NCBI RefSeq assembly: GCF_019599505.1 | Contig: NZ_RKLT01000002.1 | Span: 1-64,000 of the forward strand | From: Haloarcula nitratireducens | GTDB lineage: Archaea; Halobacteriota; Halobacteria; Halobacteriales; Haloarculaceae | Direction: 5' to 3' | DNA: 64,000 bases | Shown here: piece by piece, positions 28,012 to 38,486 of the stretch | Numbering within the stretch: the stretch's first letter is position 1 | Layout: each line of letters begins with the position of its first letter | Translations under genes and position numbers: made by a program | Notes under the pieces: generated by a model | Seen by the model: the letters and a program-made list of their open reading frames with translations, nothing else | Database searches by the model: none | What the model was told of the DNA's origin: nothing

Positions 28012-28794
28012 ATGGCCCGCCCGACGGTTCCCCCGGCCGAGGAGATGGAGGGGCAGATCGCCCGGACGACGGTCACCAGTTTCCGCGTCGTCGAGGCCCT
28101 GGAGGGGCGCGACCCGACCGGCGTGAGCGAACTGGCCGCCGACCTCGACATGGCCAAGAGCACCGTCCACAAGCACCTGAGCACGCTTCGCCAGCTGGGT
28201 TACGTCACCCGCGAGAACCGGAAGTACCGACTGAGCCTCGGTTTCCTGGGACTCGGGACCAGCGTCCGGGCGCGCATGGACCTGTATCAGGCCTCCTACG
28301 AGCCCATCGAGACGCTCGCGGAGGCCACCGAGGAAGTGGCGAGCGTCATGGTCCCCGAACACGACCGCGGCGTCTACCTCCGGCGGGCGACGAACGAGGC
28401 CGAGCCGCCGACCGACCTCTACGAGGGCGAGCGGGTGCCGCTGACCGCGACCGCCGGCGGTAAGGCCATCCTCGCGTATCTCCCGGAGGACGAACGGGAC
28501 CGTCTCGTCGACGAGCGGCTCCCCGAGTTCACCGAGAACACCATCACCGACCGCGACGCGCTGCTGGAGGAACTCCAGACGGTCCACGACGACCGGGTCG
28601 CCCGGGACCGCGGCGAGTTCGACGCCGACCGTCACTGCATCGCCGCGCCCATCACGGACTCGGACAACGTCGCCGTCGCCGCGGTGACGGTCTCCGGCCC
28701 GGCCGACCGGATGCGCGAGAAGTCGCCCACGTACGACTTCTCCAGCATCATCGGAAGCACCGCGACCTCGATACGGAATCGGGTGATCGAATAA
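28012..28794 (+). CDS. IclR family transcriptional regulator
   Basis: 260 residues. Winged-helix N terminus (VVEALEGRDPTGVSELAADLDMAKSTVHKHLSTLRQLGYV) and a C-terminal effector domain (ARMDLYQASYEPIETLAEATEEV ... IAAPITDSDNVAVAAVTVSGP). ATG 28012 (MARPTVPPAEEMEG) matches haloarchaeal IclR starts; 26 additional upstream codons in frame overlap the promoter and are rejected. It lies 58 bases upstream of a sulfatase gene on the same strand, so the two likely form an operon with the ligand related to the sulfatase substrate. Confidence 0.92.
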   Translation: MARPTVPPAEEMEGQIARTTVTSFRVVEALEGRDPTGVSELAADLDMAKSTVHKHLSTLRQLGYVTRENRKYRLSLGFLGLGTSVRARMDLYQASYEPIETLAEATEEVASVMVPEHDRGVYLRRATNEAEPPTDLYEGERVPLTATAGGKAILAYLPEDERDRLVDERLPEFTENTITDRDALLEELQTVHDDRVARDRGEFDADRHCIAAPITDSDNVAVAAVTVSGPADRMREKSPTYDFSSIIGSTATSIRNRVIE

Positions 28795-28852
28795 CCGACC
28801 GCGATACGGCACTCCGCCGCATTCTCATTCACAGACCGACGAACCGCCACAC

Positions 28853-30193
28853 ATGACTTCCGAGACGCCACCCAACGTCCTCGCGGTGCTCACCGACCAA
28901 CAGCGGTGGGACACCCTCGGCGCGTACGACTCGCCGATGGACCTGACGCCGACCCTCGACCGACTCGCACAGCGCGGGACGCTCGTCGAGCGGGCGATCT
29001 CGCCCCAGCCGGTCTGTCGGCCGTTCCGGGCCGCCTTCCACACCGGACAGTTCGCCACGGAGACCGGCGTCTGGCGCGAGGGGCTGGAACTCGGCGAGGA
29101 CAGGACGACGCTGGCCCATCGCTTCGCCGAGGCGGGCTACGACGTGGGCTTCGTCGGGTCGTGGCACCTCGGCGGCACCTTCGACGAACCGGTACCGACG
29201 GAGAACCGCGGCGGCTACGACGACTTCTGGCGCGCTGCCGACGTGCCCGAGTTCACCTCGAAACCCTACGAGGGCCACCTCTACGACGAGGCGGGCGAGC
29301 GCGTCTCCTTCGAGAAATACCGGACGGACGCGTTCACCGACTTCGCCGCGACGGCGCTCGATTCCCTCTCGGAGCCCTTCTTCCTCGTCGTCGCCTATCT
29401 GGAGCCGCACCACCAAAACGACATGTGGACGTTCGTCGCGCCCGACGGCTACGCCGAGCGATACGAGACCGATCCGTACGTCCCGGCCGACCTCGAAAAT
29501 CGTCCCGGCGACTGGTTCCGCGAACTGCCGGACTACTACGGCATGGTCGAGCGTCTCGACGAGTCGATCGGCGACTTGCTCGGCGCGCTCGAAACGCGCG
29601 GGCTGCGCGGGGATACCGTCGTCTCCTACACCTCAGACCACGGCTGCCACTTCCGGACTCGGCCCGGCGAGTACAAGCGGACGCCCCACGAGTCGGCGGT
29701 CCGCGTCCCCGGCATCCTCGCCGGCCCCGGCTTCGAGGAAGCGGGGGACGTGGGCCGCGTGACGAGCCTCATCGACTTCCCGCCGACGCTGCTCGACGCC
29801 GCCGGGCTCCCGGTTCCCGCGGAGATGCACGGGGACAGCCTCCTGCCGGTCGCCCGCGGCGAGGAACCCGACGAAGACGGCGACGCGTTCGTCCAGGTCA
29901 GCGAGTCGCAGGTGGGTCGAGCGCTCAGGACCGACCGCTGGAAGTACGCGGTCGCCGCGCCCAAACAGACCGGGTGGCGCGGCGGTAACGGGCAACCCGC
30001 CAGCGACACCTACGTCGAGCGCTACCTCTTCGACCTGCACAAGGACCCCGCTGAACAGGTCAACCTCGCGGGCCGACCGAACTACCGCGACGTCTCGGAC
30101 CGGTTGAAAAAGCGACTCCTCCAGTACATCGCCGACGTCGAGGGCGCGGACCCGACGATAAAGCCGCGCGAACGCGGCTTCCCTGAGTACTGA
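28853..30193 (+). CDS. sulfatase (type I, arylsulfatase/choline-sulfatase family)
   Basis: 446 residues of the alkaline phosphatase/sulfatase fold. N-terminal metal residues in AVLTDQQRWDTLG (D15), the formylglycine motif C55-R-P-F-R in QPVCRPFRAAFHTGQ (C-x-P-x-R; Phe instead of the usual Ser/Ala at the fourth position), GSWHLGG with the conserved His, SYTSDHGCHF metal site, and EYKRTPHESAVRVPGIL. No signal peptide, so cytoplasmic. Cys-type sulfatases need oxidation of this Cys; the non-canonical CRPFR may affect it. Sits behind an IclR regulator and before a peptide-type ABC operon. Confidence 0.88.
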   Translation: MTSETPPNVLAVLTDQQRWDTLGAYDSPMDLTPTLDRLAQRGTLVERAISPQPVCRPFRAAFHTGQFATETGVWREGLELGEDRTTLAHRFAEAGYDVGFVGSWHLGGTFDEPVPTENRGGYDDFWRAADVPEFTSKPYEGHLYDEAGERVSFEKYRTDAFTDFAATALDSLSEPFFLVVAYLEPHHQNDMWTFVAPDGYAERYETDPYVPADLENRPGDWFRELPDYYGMVERLDESIGDLLGALETRGLRGDTVVSYTSDHGCHFRTRPGEYKRTPHESAVRVPGILAGPGFEEAGDVGRVTSLIDFPPTLLDAAGLPVPAEMHGDSLLPVARGEEPDEDGDAFVQVSESQVGRALRTDRWKYAVAAPKQTGWRGGNGQPASDTYVERYLFDLHKDPAEQVNLAGRPNYRDVSDRLKKRLLQYIADVEGADPTIKPRERGFPEY

Positions 30194-30244
30194 GGTTGCC
30201 GGGACGACCGCCGACGGTCGTCCCGGCGACGACGCGGCGCACTG

Positions 30245-30745
30245 TCACTCCCCGTCCGGGAGAAACCCGCTCGGGTCTTCGACAGTGAACGTGAGGACGC
30301 GGCGCTCGTCGAGCGGCCGGACGTGGACTCGGACCTCGCCCTCTCGCTCGACCATCGCCACGAAGTCCTCGTGTTCACCCGGGGAGTAGTAGACGGGCGT
30401 CAGTACCGCCGTCGCCGCCGCCTCGTTTTCGAAGGCGACGACGGCGTAGACCGTCCCGCCGGTGTCCGCGCGGAACACCTCGGCTCGCTCGAACGCCGCC
30501 GTACCGTCGAAGGCGTCCACCAGCGGGTCGAACTCGTTGTCCGGTGCCAGCAACTCGACGCCGGTCCGTTCGACGTCGCCCGCCGCGACGGCGACGTCGC
30601 CCGGATGGATCTCGTGAGCGTCCCAGCCCCGCTCTCGGTACGCCGTCGCGGTCGCGGCCATGTCCTCGACGACCTGCTCCCAGCGCGGCATCGCGTCGGC
30701 GGCGGGGTTGTCCGACTCGCCGGGCGTCTCTGGGTCGGTGGGCAT
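30245..30745 (-). CDS. conserved haloarchaeal protein, unknown function (DUF7529-like)
   Basis: 166 residues from ATG 30745 ([13 protein letters not shown]). The core [50 protein letters not shown] and [32 protein letters not shown] is a conserved haloarchaeal family, DUF7529 from memory. The alternating strand/helix pattern suggests a soluble alpha/beta protein. It lies between the sulfatase and ABC operon but on the opposite strand, so a link is not implied. Confidence 0.75.
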   Translation of the reverse strand: MPTDPETPGESDNPAADAMPRWEQVVEDMAATATAYRERGWDAHEIHPGDVAVAAGDVERTGVELLAPDNEFDPLVDAFDGTAAFERAEVFRADTGGTVYAVVAFENEAAATAVLTPVYYSPGEHEDFVAMVEREGEVRVHVRPLDERRVLTFTVEDPSGFLPDGE

Positions 30746-30833
30746 ACATCGTGAGCCGGTAGCCTCCCGCAAAAGCCTTCCTCCCGCGACTGCGGCGGAA
30801 GCTATATCCGTGACGTGGCGCCAGTGTGTGACA

Positions 30834-33800
30834 ATGACTGACCTGCTCTCGCTCTCCGACCTCAGGACGCAGTTCGATACGGACCGAGGGGCCGTGAAGG
30901 CGGTCGACGGGCTCGACCTGACGATCGAACCCGGAGAGACCGTCGGTCTCGTCGGCGAAAGCGGGTCCGGGAAGAGCGTCACGGCGCTGTCGGCGATGCG
31001 GCTCGTCGACGACCCCGGAACGGTCGTCGGCGGCGGCGTCACGTTCGCCGACGACGAGCTCGCCGCGGAACTCGCGTCGAATCACGGCGGCGTCTCGTCG
31101 TATCCGTTCGACCTCGTGACGGCCTGCCGCCGGGTGGCGGGAGACCTCAGAAGCGGCGCGCCGGGGACGGCGGCGGCCGACGAACTCCGCGGCGTCGCCA
31201 CCGACCTCGAAGGGCGCGAAGACCCCGGCTCGCTCGGTCCCGACTGTCGGGAGTTCGCCGACCGCCTGGACGACGGCGACGACCCCGTATCGGTCGGAGA
31301 GGCCCTCGACGACGCCGTCAACGCGGCGCTCGACGGGTTCGTGTTCGTCGAGAGCGCTCGCCTCGATTCGGACCCCGAGAGCGACGTCGGACCCGACGCC
31401 GACCCGTGGGCGGTCCTCCGCGACCGGGACGACGGCCACGAACACGTCCGGTTCGAGGGGGGCCGCATCGACCTCACGACGGCGCCGGAGGGGGCGATGC
31501 GGGACGTGCGCGGCGGCGAGATGAGCATGATCTTCCAGGACCCGATGACGTCGCTGAACCCGGCGCTCCCGGTCGGCGAGCAGATCGCGGAGAGCCTGCG
31601 GCTCCACCGGTACGGCGGCAAGAAATCGGACACGTGGCTGAACGGCGTCCGGGAACTCCTCGCCCGCGGCGACACCGACGAGGAAGTGGTTCAGGACACC
31701 GTCGACATCCTCGACGCCGTCGGCATCCCCGAACCGGAGACGCGACTGGACGAGTACCCGCACGAGTTCTCCGGCGGGATGCGCCAGCGCGTGCTCATCG
31801 CCATCGCGCTGGCCTGCCGCCCGCAACTGCTCGTCGCCGACGAACCGACGACGGCGCTGGACGTGACCATCCAGGCCCAGATACTCGACCTGATAAACGA
31901 CCTCCAGACGGAGTTCGGCATGAGCGTCCTGTTCATCACCCACGACCTCGGGGTCGTCGCCGAGACCTGCGACCGGGTCGCCGTGATGTACGCGGGCGAG
32001 ATCGTCGAGGAGGGGCCGGTCGACGAGATATTCCACAACCCGAGTCACCCCTACACCTACGCGCTCCTCGAATCCATCCCGAGAGAGGACAGGGACCGCC
32101 TCCAACCCATCGAGGGGAACGTCCCCGACCTCATCGACCTCCCCGAGGGCTGTCACTTCGCGCCGCGCTGTCCGTGGGCGCGAGAGGAGTGTACCTCCGG
32201 CGAGATCCCGTATCTCGACCACGGTCCGGAGGGCGTCGACCACCGCGCGAAGTGCGTCCTCGAATCGTTCGATACGTCCGAGTACGGCGAGGCGGCGACG
32301 GGACAGATGACCACCGAATCGGAGACGTTCACGGGCGAGCCGATGATGGAGGTCGAGGGCCTCAAGAAGTACTTCTCCAGGGCCGAGGGGTGGCTCGACG
32401 AGTGGCTCTCGGACGAGCCACAGACCGTCAGGGCGGTCGACGGCGTCGACTTCGACATCTATCGTGGCGAGACGCTCGGTCTCGTCGGCGAGTCCGGCTG
32501 CGGGAAGTCCACGACGGGGCGCTCCGTCCTCCGGCTGCTGGAACCGACCGACGGCCGCGTGGTCTTCACGGGCGAGACGCTCACCGACCTCGGGGACGAC
32601 GACCTCGGCGCGAAGCGCCGCGAGATGCAGATGATCTTCCAGGACCCGATGTCCTCGCTGGACCCCCGCCAGACCGTCGGACAGACGGTCAGGGAACCGC
32701 TGGAGATACACGACCTCCCGGAGAGCGACGCGGCGGTCACCGGGCGCGCCGAGGTCACCGTCGACGGCATCGACCGCAGCGCCGTCACCGTCGACGTCGC
32801 CGACGACGTGGACGCCATCGTCGGGAGCACCGACGGGGAGGCGGTCGTGAACGTGACCGTCACCGTCGAAGGCGACGACGTAGACGTCGAGGTCGCGGAG
32901 CCGCTCGACACCGACACCGCGGTCACCCGCACGGACGGCCGAATCACGGCCGTCGACGTCGAGGTGAGCGCGGGGAACAGCACCCGCGCGAGGCGGCGGA
33001 ACCGGGTCACGCAACTGCTCGAAGCGGTCGGCCTCGAACCGGCGCAGTACGACCGGTATCCCCACGAACTCTCGGGCGGCCAGCGCCAGCGCGTCGGCAT
33101 CGCCCGGGCGCTGGCGGTCGACCCCGACTTCATCGTCGCCGACGAACCCGTGAGCGCGCTCGACGTCAGCGTCCAGGCGCAGATCCTCAACCTCCTGAAG
33201 GACCTCCAGGAGCAGTTCGACCTGACGTACCTCTTCATCGCCCACGACCTCTCGGTCGTCCGTCACATCTGCGACCGCGTCGCCGTGATGTACCTGGGGA
33301 AGATCGTCGAGACGGCCCCCAGCGAGCGCCTGTTCGAGGACCCGAAACACCCCTACACGGAAGCCTTGCTCTCCTCGATTCCGGAACCCGACCCGCGCGC
33401 GAGCGACGAGGGGCGGATCCTCCTGGAGGGCGACGTTCCCAGTCCCGTCGACCCGCCCTCCGGCTGTCGGTTCCGGACCCGGTGTCCGAAGGTCATCCCG
33501 CCCGAGGACGCGGACGTCGAGCAGGCGGTGTTCCGCGAGGTCATGGACTTCAGAGAGAGCGTCGAGAACCGGGACATCCCGCTGGAGGCGGTCTGGGAAG
33601 ACGCCGAAACGGCGACGCGGGAACCCGCGGCGGCCGCCGAGGTGTCCGCCGACGGCGGCCGCGACGCCGACCGAGAGGCGTTCGCTCGGGAGATCTGGGA
33701 CCGCGAGTTCGCGACCGAACCGTCCGGGAGCGTGCGCGACGTCGTCCGCGAGGCCATCGACGCGCTGGCGGCCGAGGACTGGGACGAGGCCGAGACGACG

Positions 33801-33902
33801 CTCCGAGAGACCTTCGAGAGCCCGTGCGAGCGGGAGGAGCCGCCGCTGCGGGGCGACGAACGCCCGGTCGCCTGTCACCTCCACCACGACGACGGCGATT
33901 GA
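30834..33902 (+). CDS. fused double ABC ATPase, peptide-type (DppD-DppF-like)
   Basis: 1022 residues, two ATPases in one chain. NBD1: Walker A GESGSGKS at 41-48, Q-loop MIFQDPM at 232, signature FSGGMRQRV at 312, Walker [16 protein letters not shown]2: Walker A GESGCGKS at 552, Q-loop at 600, LSGGQRQRV at 746. Each has the OligoHPY tail ([19 protein letters not shown]). Odd features: about 135 extra residues between Walker A and Q-loop in NBD1, a beta-rich insert (about 625-710) between Q-loop and signature in NBD2, and a 120-residue acidic C-terminal extension. First gene of the transporter operon; powers uptake by the permeases downstream. Confidence 0.92.
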   Translation: MTDLLSLSDLRTQFDTDRGAVKAVDGLDLTIEPGETVGLVGESGSGKSVTALSAMRLVDDPGTVVGGGVTFADDELAAELASNHGGVSSYPFDLVTACRRVAGDLRSGAPGTAAADELRGVATDLEGREDPGSLGPDCREFADRLDDGDDPVSVGEALDDAVNAALDGFVFVESARLDSDPESDVGPDADPWAVLRDRDDGHEHVRFEGGRIDLTTAPEGAMRDVRGGEMSMIFQDPMTSLNPALPVGEQIAESLRLHRYGGKKSDTWLNGVRELLARGDTDEEVVQDTVDILDAVGIPEPETRLDEYPHEFSGGMRQRVLIAIALACRPQLLVADEPTTALDVTIQAQILDLINDLQTEFGMSVLFITHDLGVVAETCDRVAVMYAGEIVEEGPVDEIFHNPSHPYTYALLESIPREDRDRLQPIEGNVPDLIDLPEGCHFAPRCPWAREECTSGEIPYLDHGPEGVDHRAKCVLESFDTSEYGEAATGQMTTESETFTGEPMMEVEGLKKYFSRAEGWLDEWLSDEPQTVRAVDGVDFDIYRGETLGLVGESGCGKSTTGRSVLRLLEPTDGRVVFTGETLTDLGDDDLGAKRREMQMIFQDPMSSLDPRQTVGQTVREPLEIHDLPESDAAVTGRAEVTVDGIDRSAVTVDVADDVDAIVGSTDGEAVVNVTVTVEGDDVDVEVAEPLDTDTAVTRTDGRITAVDVEVSAGNSTRARRRNRVTQLLEAVGLEPAQYDRYPHELSGGQRQRVGIARALAVDPDFIVADEPVSALDVSVQAQILNLLKDLQEQFDLTYLFIAHDLSVVRHICDRVAVMYLGKIVETAPSERLFEDPKHPYTEALLSSIPEPDPRASDEGRILLEGDVPSPVDPPSGCRFRTRCPKVIPPEDADVEQAVFREVMDFRESVENRDIPLEAVWEDAETATREPAAAAEVSADGGRDADREAFAREIWDREFATEPSGSVRDVVREAIDALAAEDWDEAETTLRETFESPCEREEPPLRGDERPVACHLHHDDGD

Positions 33903-33980
33903 CTGCCGACCGGATCGCCGTACGGGACGACGGCCCTTATCCCCCATGATTTTAAGTAATAGAGTCGTCCATTTGCTCTC

Positions 33981-35654
33981 ATGTCACGCGATAGCACTAG
34001 TCGTCGCGACTTTCTAAAGGCCACAGGTGCCGCGACAGCCGCCGCTACGTCGACCGCCGGTTGCGCGAGCTTCGGTGGCGGCGGCGGTGACGGCGGCGGG
34101 ACGCTCATCTACTCCCGCGGCGACCACCCCACCAACTACGACCCGCAACAGACCACTAGCGGCGAGGTGGCGAAGGTCACCAACCAGGTGTTCGATACGA
34201 CCATCGACTTCAAGCCGGGGAGCGGCGGGAAACTCGTCGACGGCCTCGCCAAAGAGTGGGAGCTCGACGGCAAGACCACGACGCTGACGCTCAAGGAGGG
34301 AATTACCTTCCACGGCGGCGACGAGCTCACCGCCGAGGACGTCCGGGCGACGGTACGCCGGTTCATCGACACCGAGTACGAGTTCTTCCTCGGCGAGAAG
34401 CGCTCCGGGTACTCGTCGGTCACGTTCGGCGACTGGGTCGAGAGCGTCGAGGCGACCTCGAAGTACGAGGTGACGTTCACGCTCAAACAGCGCTACGCGC
34501 CGTTCGTCCGGAACCTCGCGATGTTCGCCGCCGCCATCCTCTCGAAGAGCCAGATCGAGGAGATGGGACAGGGTGCCGAGGCGCAGGCGGAACTGGGCAC
34601 CGACCCGCGGGGGACCGGTCCGTTCCAGTTCGAGGAACTGGACAACTCCAACGAGAAGATCCGGTTCAGCGCCTACGACGACTACTGGGGCGAGGGGCCG
34701 CACGTCTCCCAGCTGATCATGAAGACGATCAAGTCCAACCAGACGCGGGCGCAGGACCTCATCAACGGCGACAGCCACATCACGGACAACCTCGGCGCGC
34801 AGGCGATAAAGCAGATCAAGGACTCGGACGGGGCGTCGGTCAAGAAGAAGAACGGCATCAACGTCGGGTACATGGCGTTCAACCAGTCACGGAAGGCCGC
34901 CTTCCGGAAGCCGAAGGTCCGACGCGCCATCAGCTACGCCGTCGACACCGAGGCCATCGTCAACTCGATCTACCAGGGCTTCGCGAAACAGGCCGACCAG
35001 GCGCTCCCGCCGGACGTTCTCGGTCACAACGAGGACCTCGACCCGTACCCCCACGACCCGGAGAAGGCCCAGACGCTCCTCGAAGAGGCCGGCGAAACCG
35101 ACCTCGAATTCGAGCTGGCGACCTTCTCGAACCCGCGGGGATACAACCCGAGCCCGGTCGCCACCGCGAACCAGATACGGTCCAACCTCGAGGACATCGG
35201 CCTCTCCGTCTCGGTCAACCAGTTCTCGTCGTTCGGCCCCTACATCGACTACACGTACGCCGGCAAGCACGACGCCGCGCTGCTCGGGTGGTACACCGAC
35301 AACGCCGACCCGGACAACTTCCTGTACGTTCTCCTCCATCCCGGCGTGCCCGTCGAGGAGGTGCCCGACGGCCAGAGCTACGTGAGCTGGGACAAGAAGG
35401 GGAACGCCTCGAACATCTCGTCGTGGGCCAACAGGGAGTACATGAAACTCGTCAACGAGGGACAGACGACTTACGACCAGCAAAAGCGCGAAGAGGTCTA
35501 TCTCCAAGCCGCGAAGATGACCCACGAGCAGGCGCCGTGGGTGTTCCTCGACTACGCGCAGCTCACGAGAGGTATCAATCAGGCGGTTCAGGCCGACAGC
35601 TACACCGTCAGCTCCGTCGGCGGTCCGTACCTGGAACTCGTCGAGATGAACTGA
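33981..35654 (+). CDS. ABC transporter solute-binding lipoprotein (DppA/OppA family)
   Basis: 557 residues. Twin-arginine leader (SRRDFLKATGAA) and lipobox ending at Cys in TAGCASFGG mark a Tat-exported lipoprotein. Mature part has the SBP_bac_5 pattern: PTNYDPQQTTSGEVAKVTNQVFDT, KTTTLTLKEGITFHGGDELTAEDV, AFRKPKVRRAISYAVDTEAIV. It captures peptides or similar solutes outside the cell for the downstream permeases. A TATA-like TTTTAAGTAA (33951-33960) before the gene suggests its own extra promoter, giving excess binding protein. Confidence 0.93.
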   Translation: MSRDSTSRRDFLKATGAATAAATSTAGCASFGGGGGDGGGTLIYSRGDHPTNYDPQQTTSGEVAKVTNQVFDTTIDFKPGSGGKLVDGLAKEWELDGKTTTLTLKEGITFHGGDELTAEDVRATVRRFIDTEYEFFLGEKRSGYSSVTFGDWVESVEATSKYEVTFTLKQRYAPFVRNLAMFAAAILSKSQIEEMGQGAEAQAELGTDPRGTGPFQFEELDNSNEKIRFSAYDDYWGEGPHVSQLIMKTIKSNQTRAQDLINGDSHITDNLGAQAIKQIKDSDGASVKKKNGINVGYMAFNQSRKAAFRKPKVRRAISYAVDTEAIVNSIYQGFAKQADQALPPDVLGHNEDLDPYPHDPEKAQTLLEEAGETDLEFELATFSNPRGYNPSPVATANQIRSNLEDIGLSVSVNQFSSFGPYIDYTYAGKHDAALLGWYTDNADPDNFLYVLLHPGVPVEEVPDGQSYVSWDKKGNASNISSWANREYMKLVNEGQTTYDQQKREEVYLQAAKMTHEQAPWVFLDYAQLTRGINQAVQADSYTVSSVGGPYLELVEMN

Positions 35655-35740
35655 GCCGGCTCCCCGGCCACCGCGCCGGTCGCTCGAACCCGGCCGAAGA
35701 CCCGTTCCGACAGTCGATTCCCCACCTCGCACTCTAAGCC

Positions 35741-36784
35741 ATGACCTCGAAACGATTCATCCTCAAACGACTGCTGTTGCTCGTCCCGGTGCTCCTCGGC
35801 GTCGCGACGTTCGTCTTCGTCATCCTCCACCTCTCGCCGGGGGACCCGGCCCGAGTGATACTCGGACAGCGCGCGTCGCAGGCTCGCGTGATGGAACTCC
35901 AGCGCGAACTCGGACTGAACGACCCGCTGTACGTCCAGTACGGCCGCTTCCTGCTGGAGGCCGCGACGTTCGACTTCGGGCAGTCCTACAAGGTCGCACA
36001 GGGCCAGACCGTCCGCAGCGTGCTCGCGTCCCGGCTTCCCGTCACCATCGAACTCTCCCTGTACGGCCAGGCCATCGGACTCCTGCTCGGATTACCGCTC
36101 GGCGTCATCTCCGCCGTGAAACAGGACACCCTCGTCGACCACTTCGGTCGGATCGGCGCGCTCTCGGGTATCTCCATCCCCATCTACTGGTCCGGGCCGA
36201 TGCTGATACTGCTGTTCTCGACGTTCCTCGGCATCTTCCCGGCGAGCGGGCGCATCAGTTCGACGGTGTTCCTCCCCGACCACTGGATGCTGCTGGGGAT
36301 GGAACTGCCGCTGACCGGGATGGTGACCATCGACACGCTCTTGCTCGGCCGACCCGGCGCGTGGTTCTCCGCCGTCCGACACCTGTTCCTGCCCGCGGCC
36401 ACCATCGGCATCTACTCGCTCGCGCTCATCTCCCGGATGATGCGGTCGTCGATGCTCGAGGTTGTCCGCCAGGACTACATGCGGACCGCCCGCGCGAAGG
36501 GCCAGGGCCAGAAGATAACCATCATGAAACACGGGTTCCGGAACGCGCTCATCCCCGTCGTCACCGTCATCGGCATCCAGTTCGGGACGCTACTGGGCGG
36601 GGCCGTTCTCACAGAGACCGTCTTCGGCATCAACGGCATCGGCACCACCATCGTCGCCGCCATCAACGCGACGGACTACCCGCTCGTCCAGGGCACGGTC
36701 CTGACGTTCGCGCTGCTGTTCACGCTCGTGAACCTCGGCGTCGACATCACCTACAGCTACCTCGACCCCCGAATCCAACAATGA
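35741..36784 (+). CDS. ABC transporter permease (DppB-like)
   Basis: 347 residues, six TM segments. N-terminal RFILKRLLLLVPVLLGVATFVFVILHLSPGDPARVILG is typical of DppB, and the EAA loop ARAKGQGQKITIMKHGFRNALIPVVTVIG faces the ATPase. GGAVLTETVFGINGIG marks the family end. ATG 35741; stop at 36782-36784 is one base before the next gene's ATG, so the two permeases are coupled. Confidence 0.93.
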   Translation: MTSKRFILKRLLLLVPVLLGVATFVFVILHLSPGDPARVILGQRASQARVMELQRELGLNDPLYVQYGRFLLEAATFDFGQSYKVAQGQTVRSVLASRLPVTIELSLYGQAIGLLLGLPLGVISAVKQDTLVDHFGRIGALSGISIPIYWSGPMLILLFSTFLGIFPASGRISSTVFLPDHWMLLGMELPLTGMVTIDTLLLGRPGAWFSAVRHLFLPAATIGIYSLALISRMMRSSMLEVVRQDYMRTARAKGQGQKITIMKHGFRNALIPVVTVIGIQFGTLLGGAVLTETVFGINGIGTTIVAAINATDYPLVQGTVLTFALLFTLVNLGVDITYSYLDPRIQQ

Positions 36785-36785
36785 C

Positions 36786-37727
36786 ATGAGCACCGAAACG
36801 ACCACCCAGACGCCGTCCGACGACCGCGGCTTCCTCGATAGGCTCCGATCCTCGCAGTTCCTCTCGGAGCTGCTGTCGAACCGCATCGCGCTCACCGGAA
36901 TCGTCCTCATCGCCGCGATGGTCGCTATCGCGCTGTACGCCCGGCTCTTCCTGGACCTCGCGCCGCTGACCGACTCCCGACTCGGCCAGGGGATTCCGGA
37001 CCGCGCGCCGCCCGGTTGGATCGGGCCGGCGGCGGCCGACCAGTTCCTCTTCGGGACCGACGCCGCCGCCCGGGACATCTTCAAGCGGACGCTGTACGGG
37101 GCGTGGATCGCGCTGAAGTTCGGGACGATCGCCGTCGCCGCCTCGACCGTCGCCGGCATCGCGCTCGGGACGATAGCCGCCTACTACAGCGACGTCACAG
37201 ACAACGTCATCATGCGGGCGATGGACGTCCTGCTCGCGTTCCCCTCGCTGTTGCTCGCGCTCGCGCTGGTCTCCATCTTCGGGGCCGGAATCTGGAAGGC
37301 GACCGCCGCGCTCATCCTGGTGTACACGCCGCGGTTCGCCCGCGTCGTCAGGGGCGCAGCGCTGAAAGTCCTCGAGGACGAGTACATCGAGGCCACCGAG
37401 GCGCTGGGCGCGGGCGACCCGCGGGTGCTCGCTCGGCACGTCGTCCCGAACTCGCTGGCACCCATCACCGTCCAGTCGACGCTGAACTTCGGCCTCGCCA
37501 TCATCGACATCGCGGCCCTGTCCTTCCTCGGGTTCGGCGCGCAGGCCGGGACGCCGTCCTGGGGACTGATGCTCGCCAAGGGCGTCGAGAACGGCCTACT
37601 GACCGGGAAGTGGTGGATGTCCGTCTTCCCCGGGCTGTTCCTCGCGGTGACCGTCCTCGGGTTCAACCTCCTCGGCGACGGGATGCGCGACGCCCTCGAC
37701 CCCCGGATGCGGGAAGCCGTCGACTGA
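36786..37727 (+). CDS. ABC transporter permease (DppC-like)
   Basis: 313 residues. Soluble N terminus (STETTTQTPSDDRGFLDRL) then six TM segments; LFGTDAAARDIFKRTLYGAWIALKFG and the EAA loop EATEALGAGDPRVLARHVVPNSLAPITVQ are classic DppC. It forms the membrane channel with DppB. Position one base after dppB and two bases before the small membrane gene shows a tight operon. Confidence 0.93.
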   Translation: MSTETTTQTPSDDRGFLDRLRSSQFLSELLSNRIALTGIVLIAAMVAIALYARLFLDLAPLTDSRLGQGIPDRAPPGWIGPAAADQFLFGTDAAARDIFKRTLYGAWIALKFGTIAVAASTVAGIALGTIAAYYSDVTDNVIMRAMDVLLAFPSLLLALALVSIFGAGIWKATAALILVYTPRFARVVRGAALKVLEDEYIEATEALGAGDPRVLARHVVPNSLAPITVQSTLNFGLAIIDIAALSFLGFGAQAGTPSWGLMLAKGVENGLLTGKWWMSVFPGLFLAVTVLGFNLLGDGMRDALDPRMREAVD

Positions 37728-37729
37728 CG

Positions 37730-38083
37730 ATGTCGGCCGGCGTCGAAGCCGACGGACGCGACTGGCGACTGCTCGCCCGGGCCGCCGGCGTCGGCTTCGC
37801 CGGGGCGGTCCTGTCGTTCTACGCCCTGGTCGCGTTCGGGGCGTCGCCGCGAGACGCCAGCGAACTCGTGTTCCCCCTGGCGGCGCTTCCGTTCTCGCTG
37901 GGCCTGCTCGGGTGGTCCGCCGTGCTGCTGTCCGGCGAGGCGATAGAGACGTTCTCCGCCGAACTCGGCGTCAGCGAGAGCTGGACCGTCGAGAGCGGTC
38001 GGCAGGGGACGGCCCTACTGGTCGTCTTCGGCCTCGGCGGGATGGTCGGCGCCGCCGTGGCCGGCACTCCCTACGGCGTCTGA
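37730..38083 (+). CDS. small three-TM membrane protein ending the ABC operon
   Basis: 117 residues from ATG 37730, two bases after the dppC stop. Three hydrophobic segments: LARAAGVGFAGAVLSFYALV (about 15-37), ELVFPLAALPFSLGLLGWSA (about 43-65) and LLVVFGLGGMVGAAVAG (about 95-112), with a short acidic loop between the last two. It is probably translated with the transporter; whether it is a transporter accessory subunit or a bystander is unknown. Confidence 0.75.
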   Translation: MSAGVEADGRDWRLLARAAGVGFAGAVLSFYALVAFGASPRDASELVFPLAALPFSLGLLGWSAVLLSGEAIETFSAELGVSESWTVESGRQGTALLVVFGLGGMVGAAVAGTPYGV

Positions 38084-38486
38084 AGCGCCGGCGTTCATCG
38101 CGTTCGTCACGCCGGAGACGGTCGCCAGGAGGATTCGGCTATCGAACGTGACCACACCTCCTTCTAATCGGTCTGACTGCTGTGTCGGCTAGTCAGTGCG
38201 GGTCGTTTTCCTGACGCTGCACGGTTCATGCACGAGACCGCGATCGCAATTCTCGAACCGACTGATCCGAAACATCGGTATTCATACTATGTTTTGATCA
38301 CAGATCTTACAATTACGAAGTAGCTACTTAGCTTAGAATTGCCGAACATCTCGCTGGGTCTGCTAAGTGGTCGGTTACGAACTTATTTCTGCTGTCACCC
38401 GCTATACGTATTGGCTCCAGTTCTGTATCCGTCTCGACGACTTGGACGGTTATCTCCCTTCGAGTGCAGTCTGGACGGTCACATCT
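38084..38486. other. AT-richer intergenic region before cdc48
   Basis: About 400 bases without a gene, visibly more AT-rich than its surroundings (for example 38270-38345). Several TATA-like stretches (GAACTTATTTCT near 38377, GCTATACGTATT near 38401) could drive the Cdc48 gene. A longer in-frame reading through 38367-38486 has non-conserved sequence and is not used as the Cdc48 start. Confidence 0.5.

Noticed and set aside
30375..33947. A 1190-codon open frame on the minus strand opposite the fused ABC ATPase
   Set aside because: It mirrors the GC-rich third positions of the real gene, is Arg/Val-rich with no domain, and the plus strand has two complete ABC ATPases.
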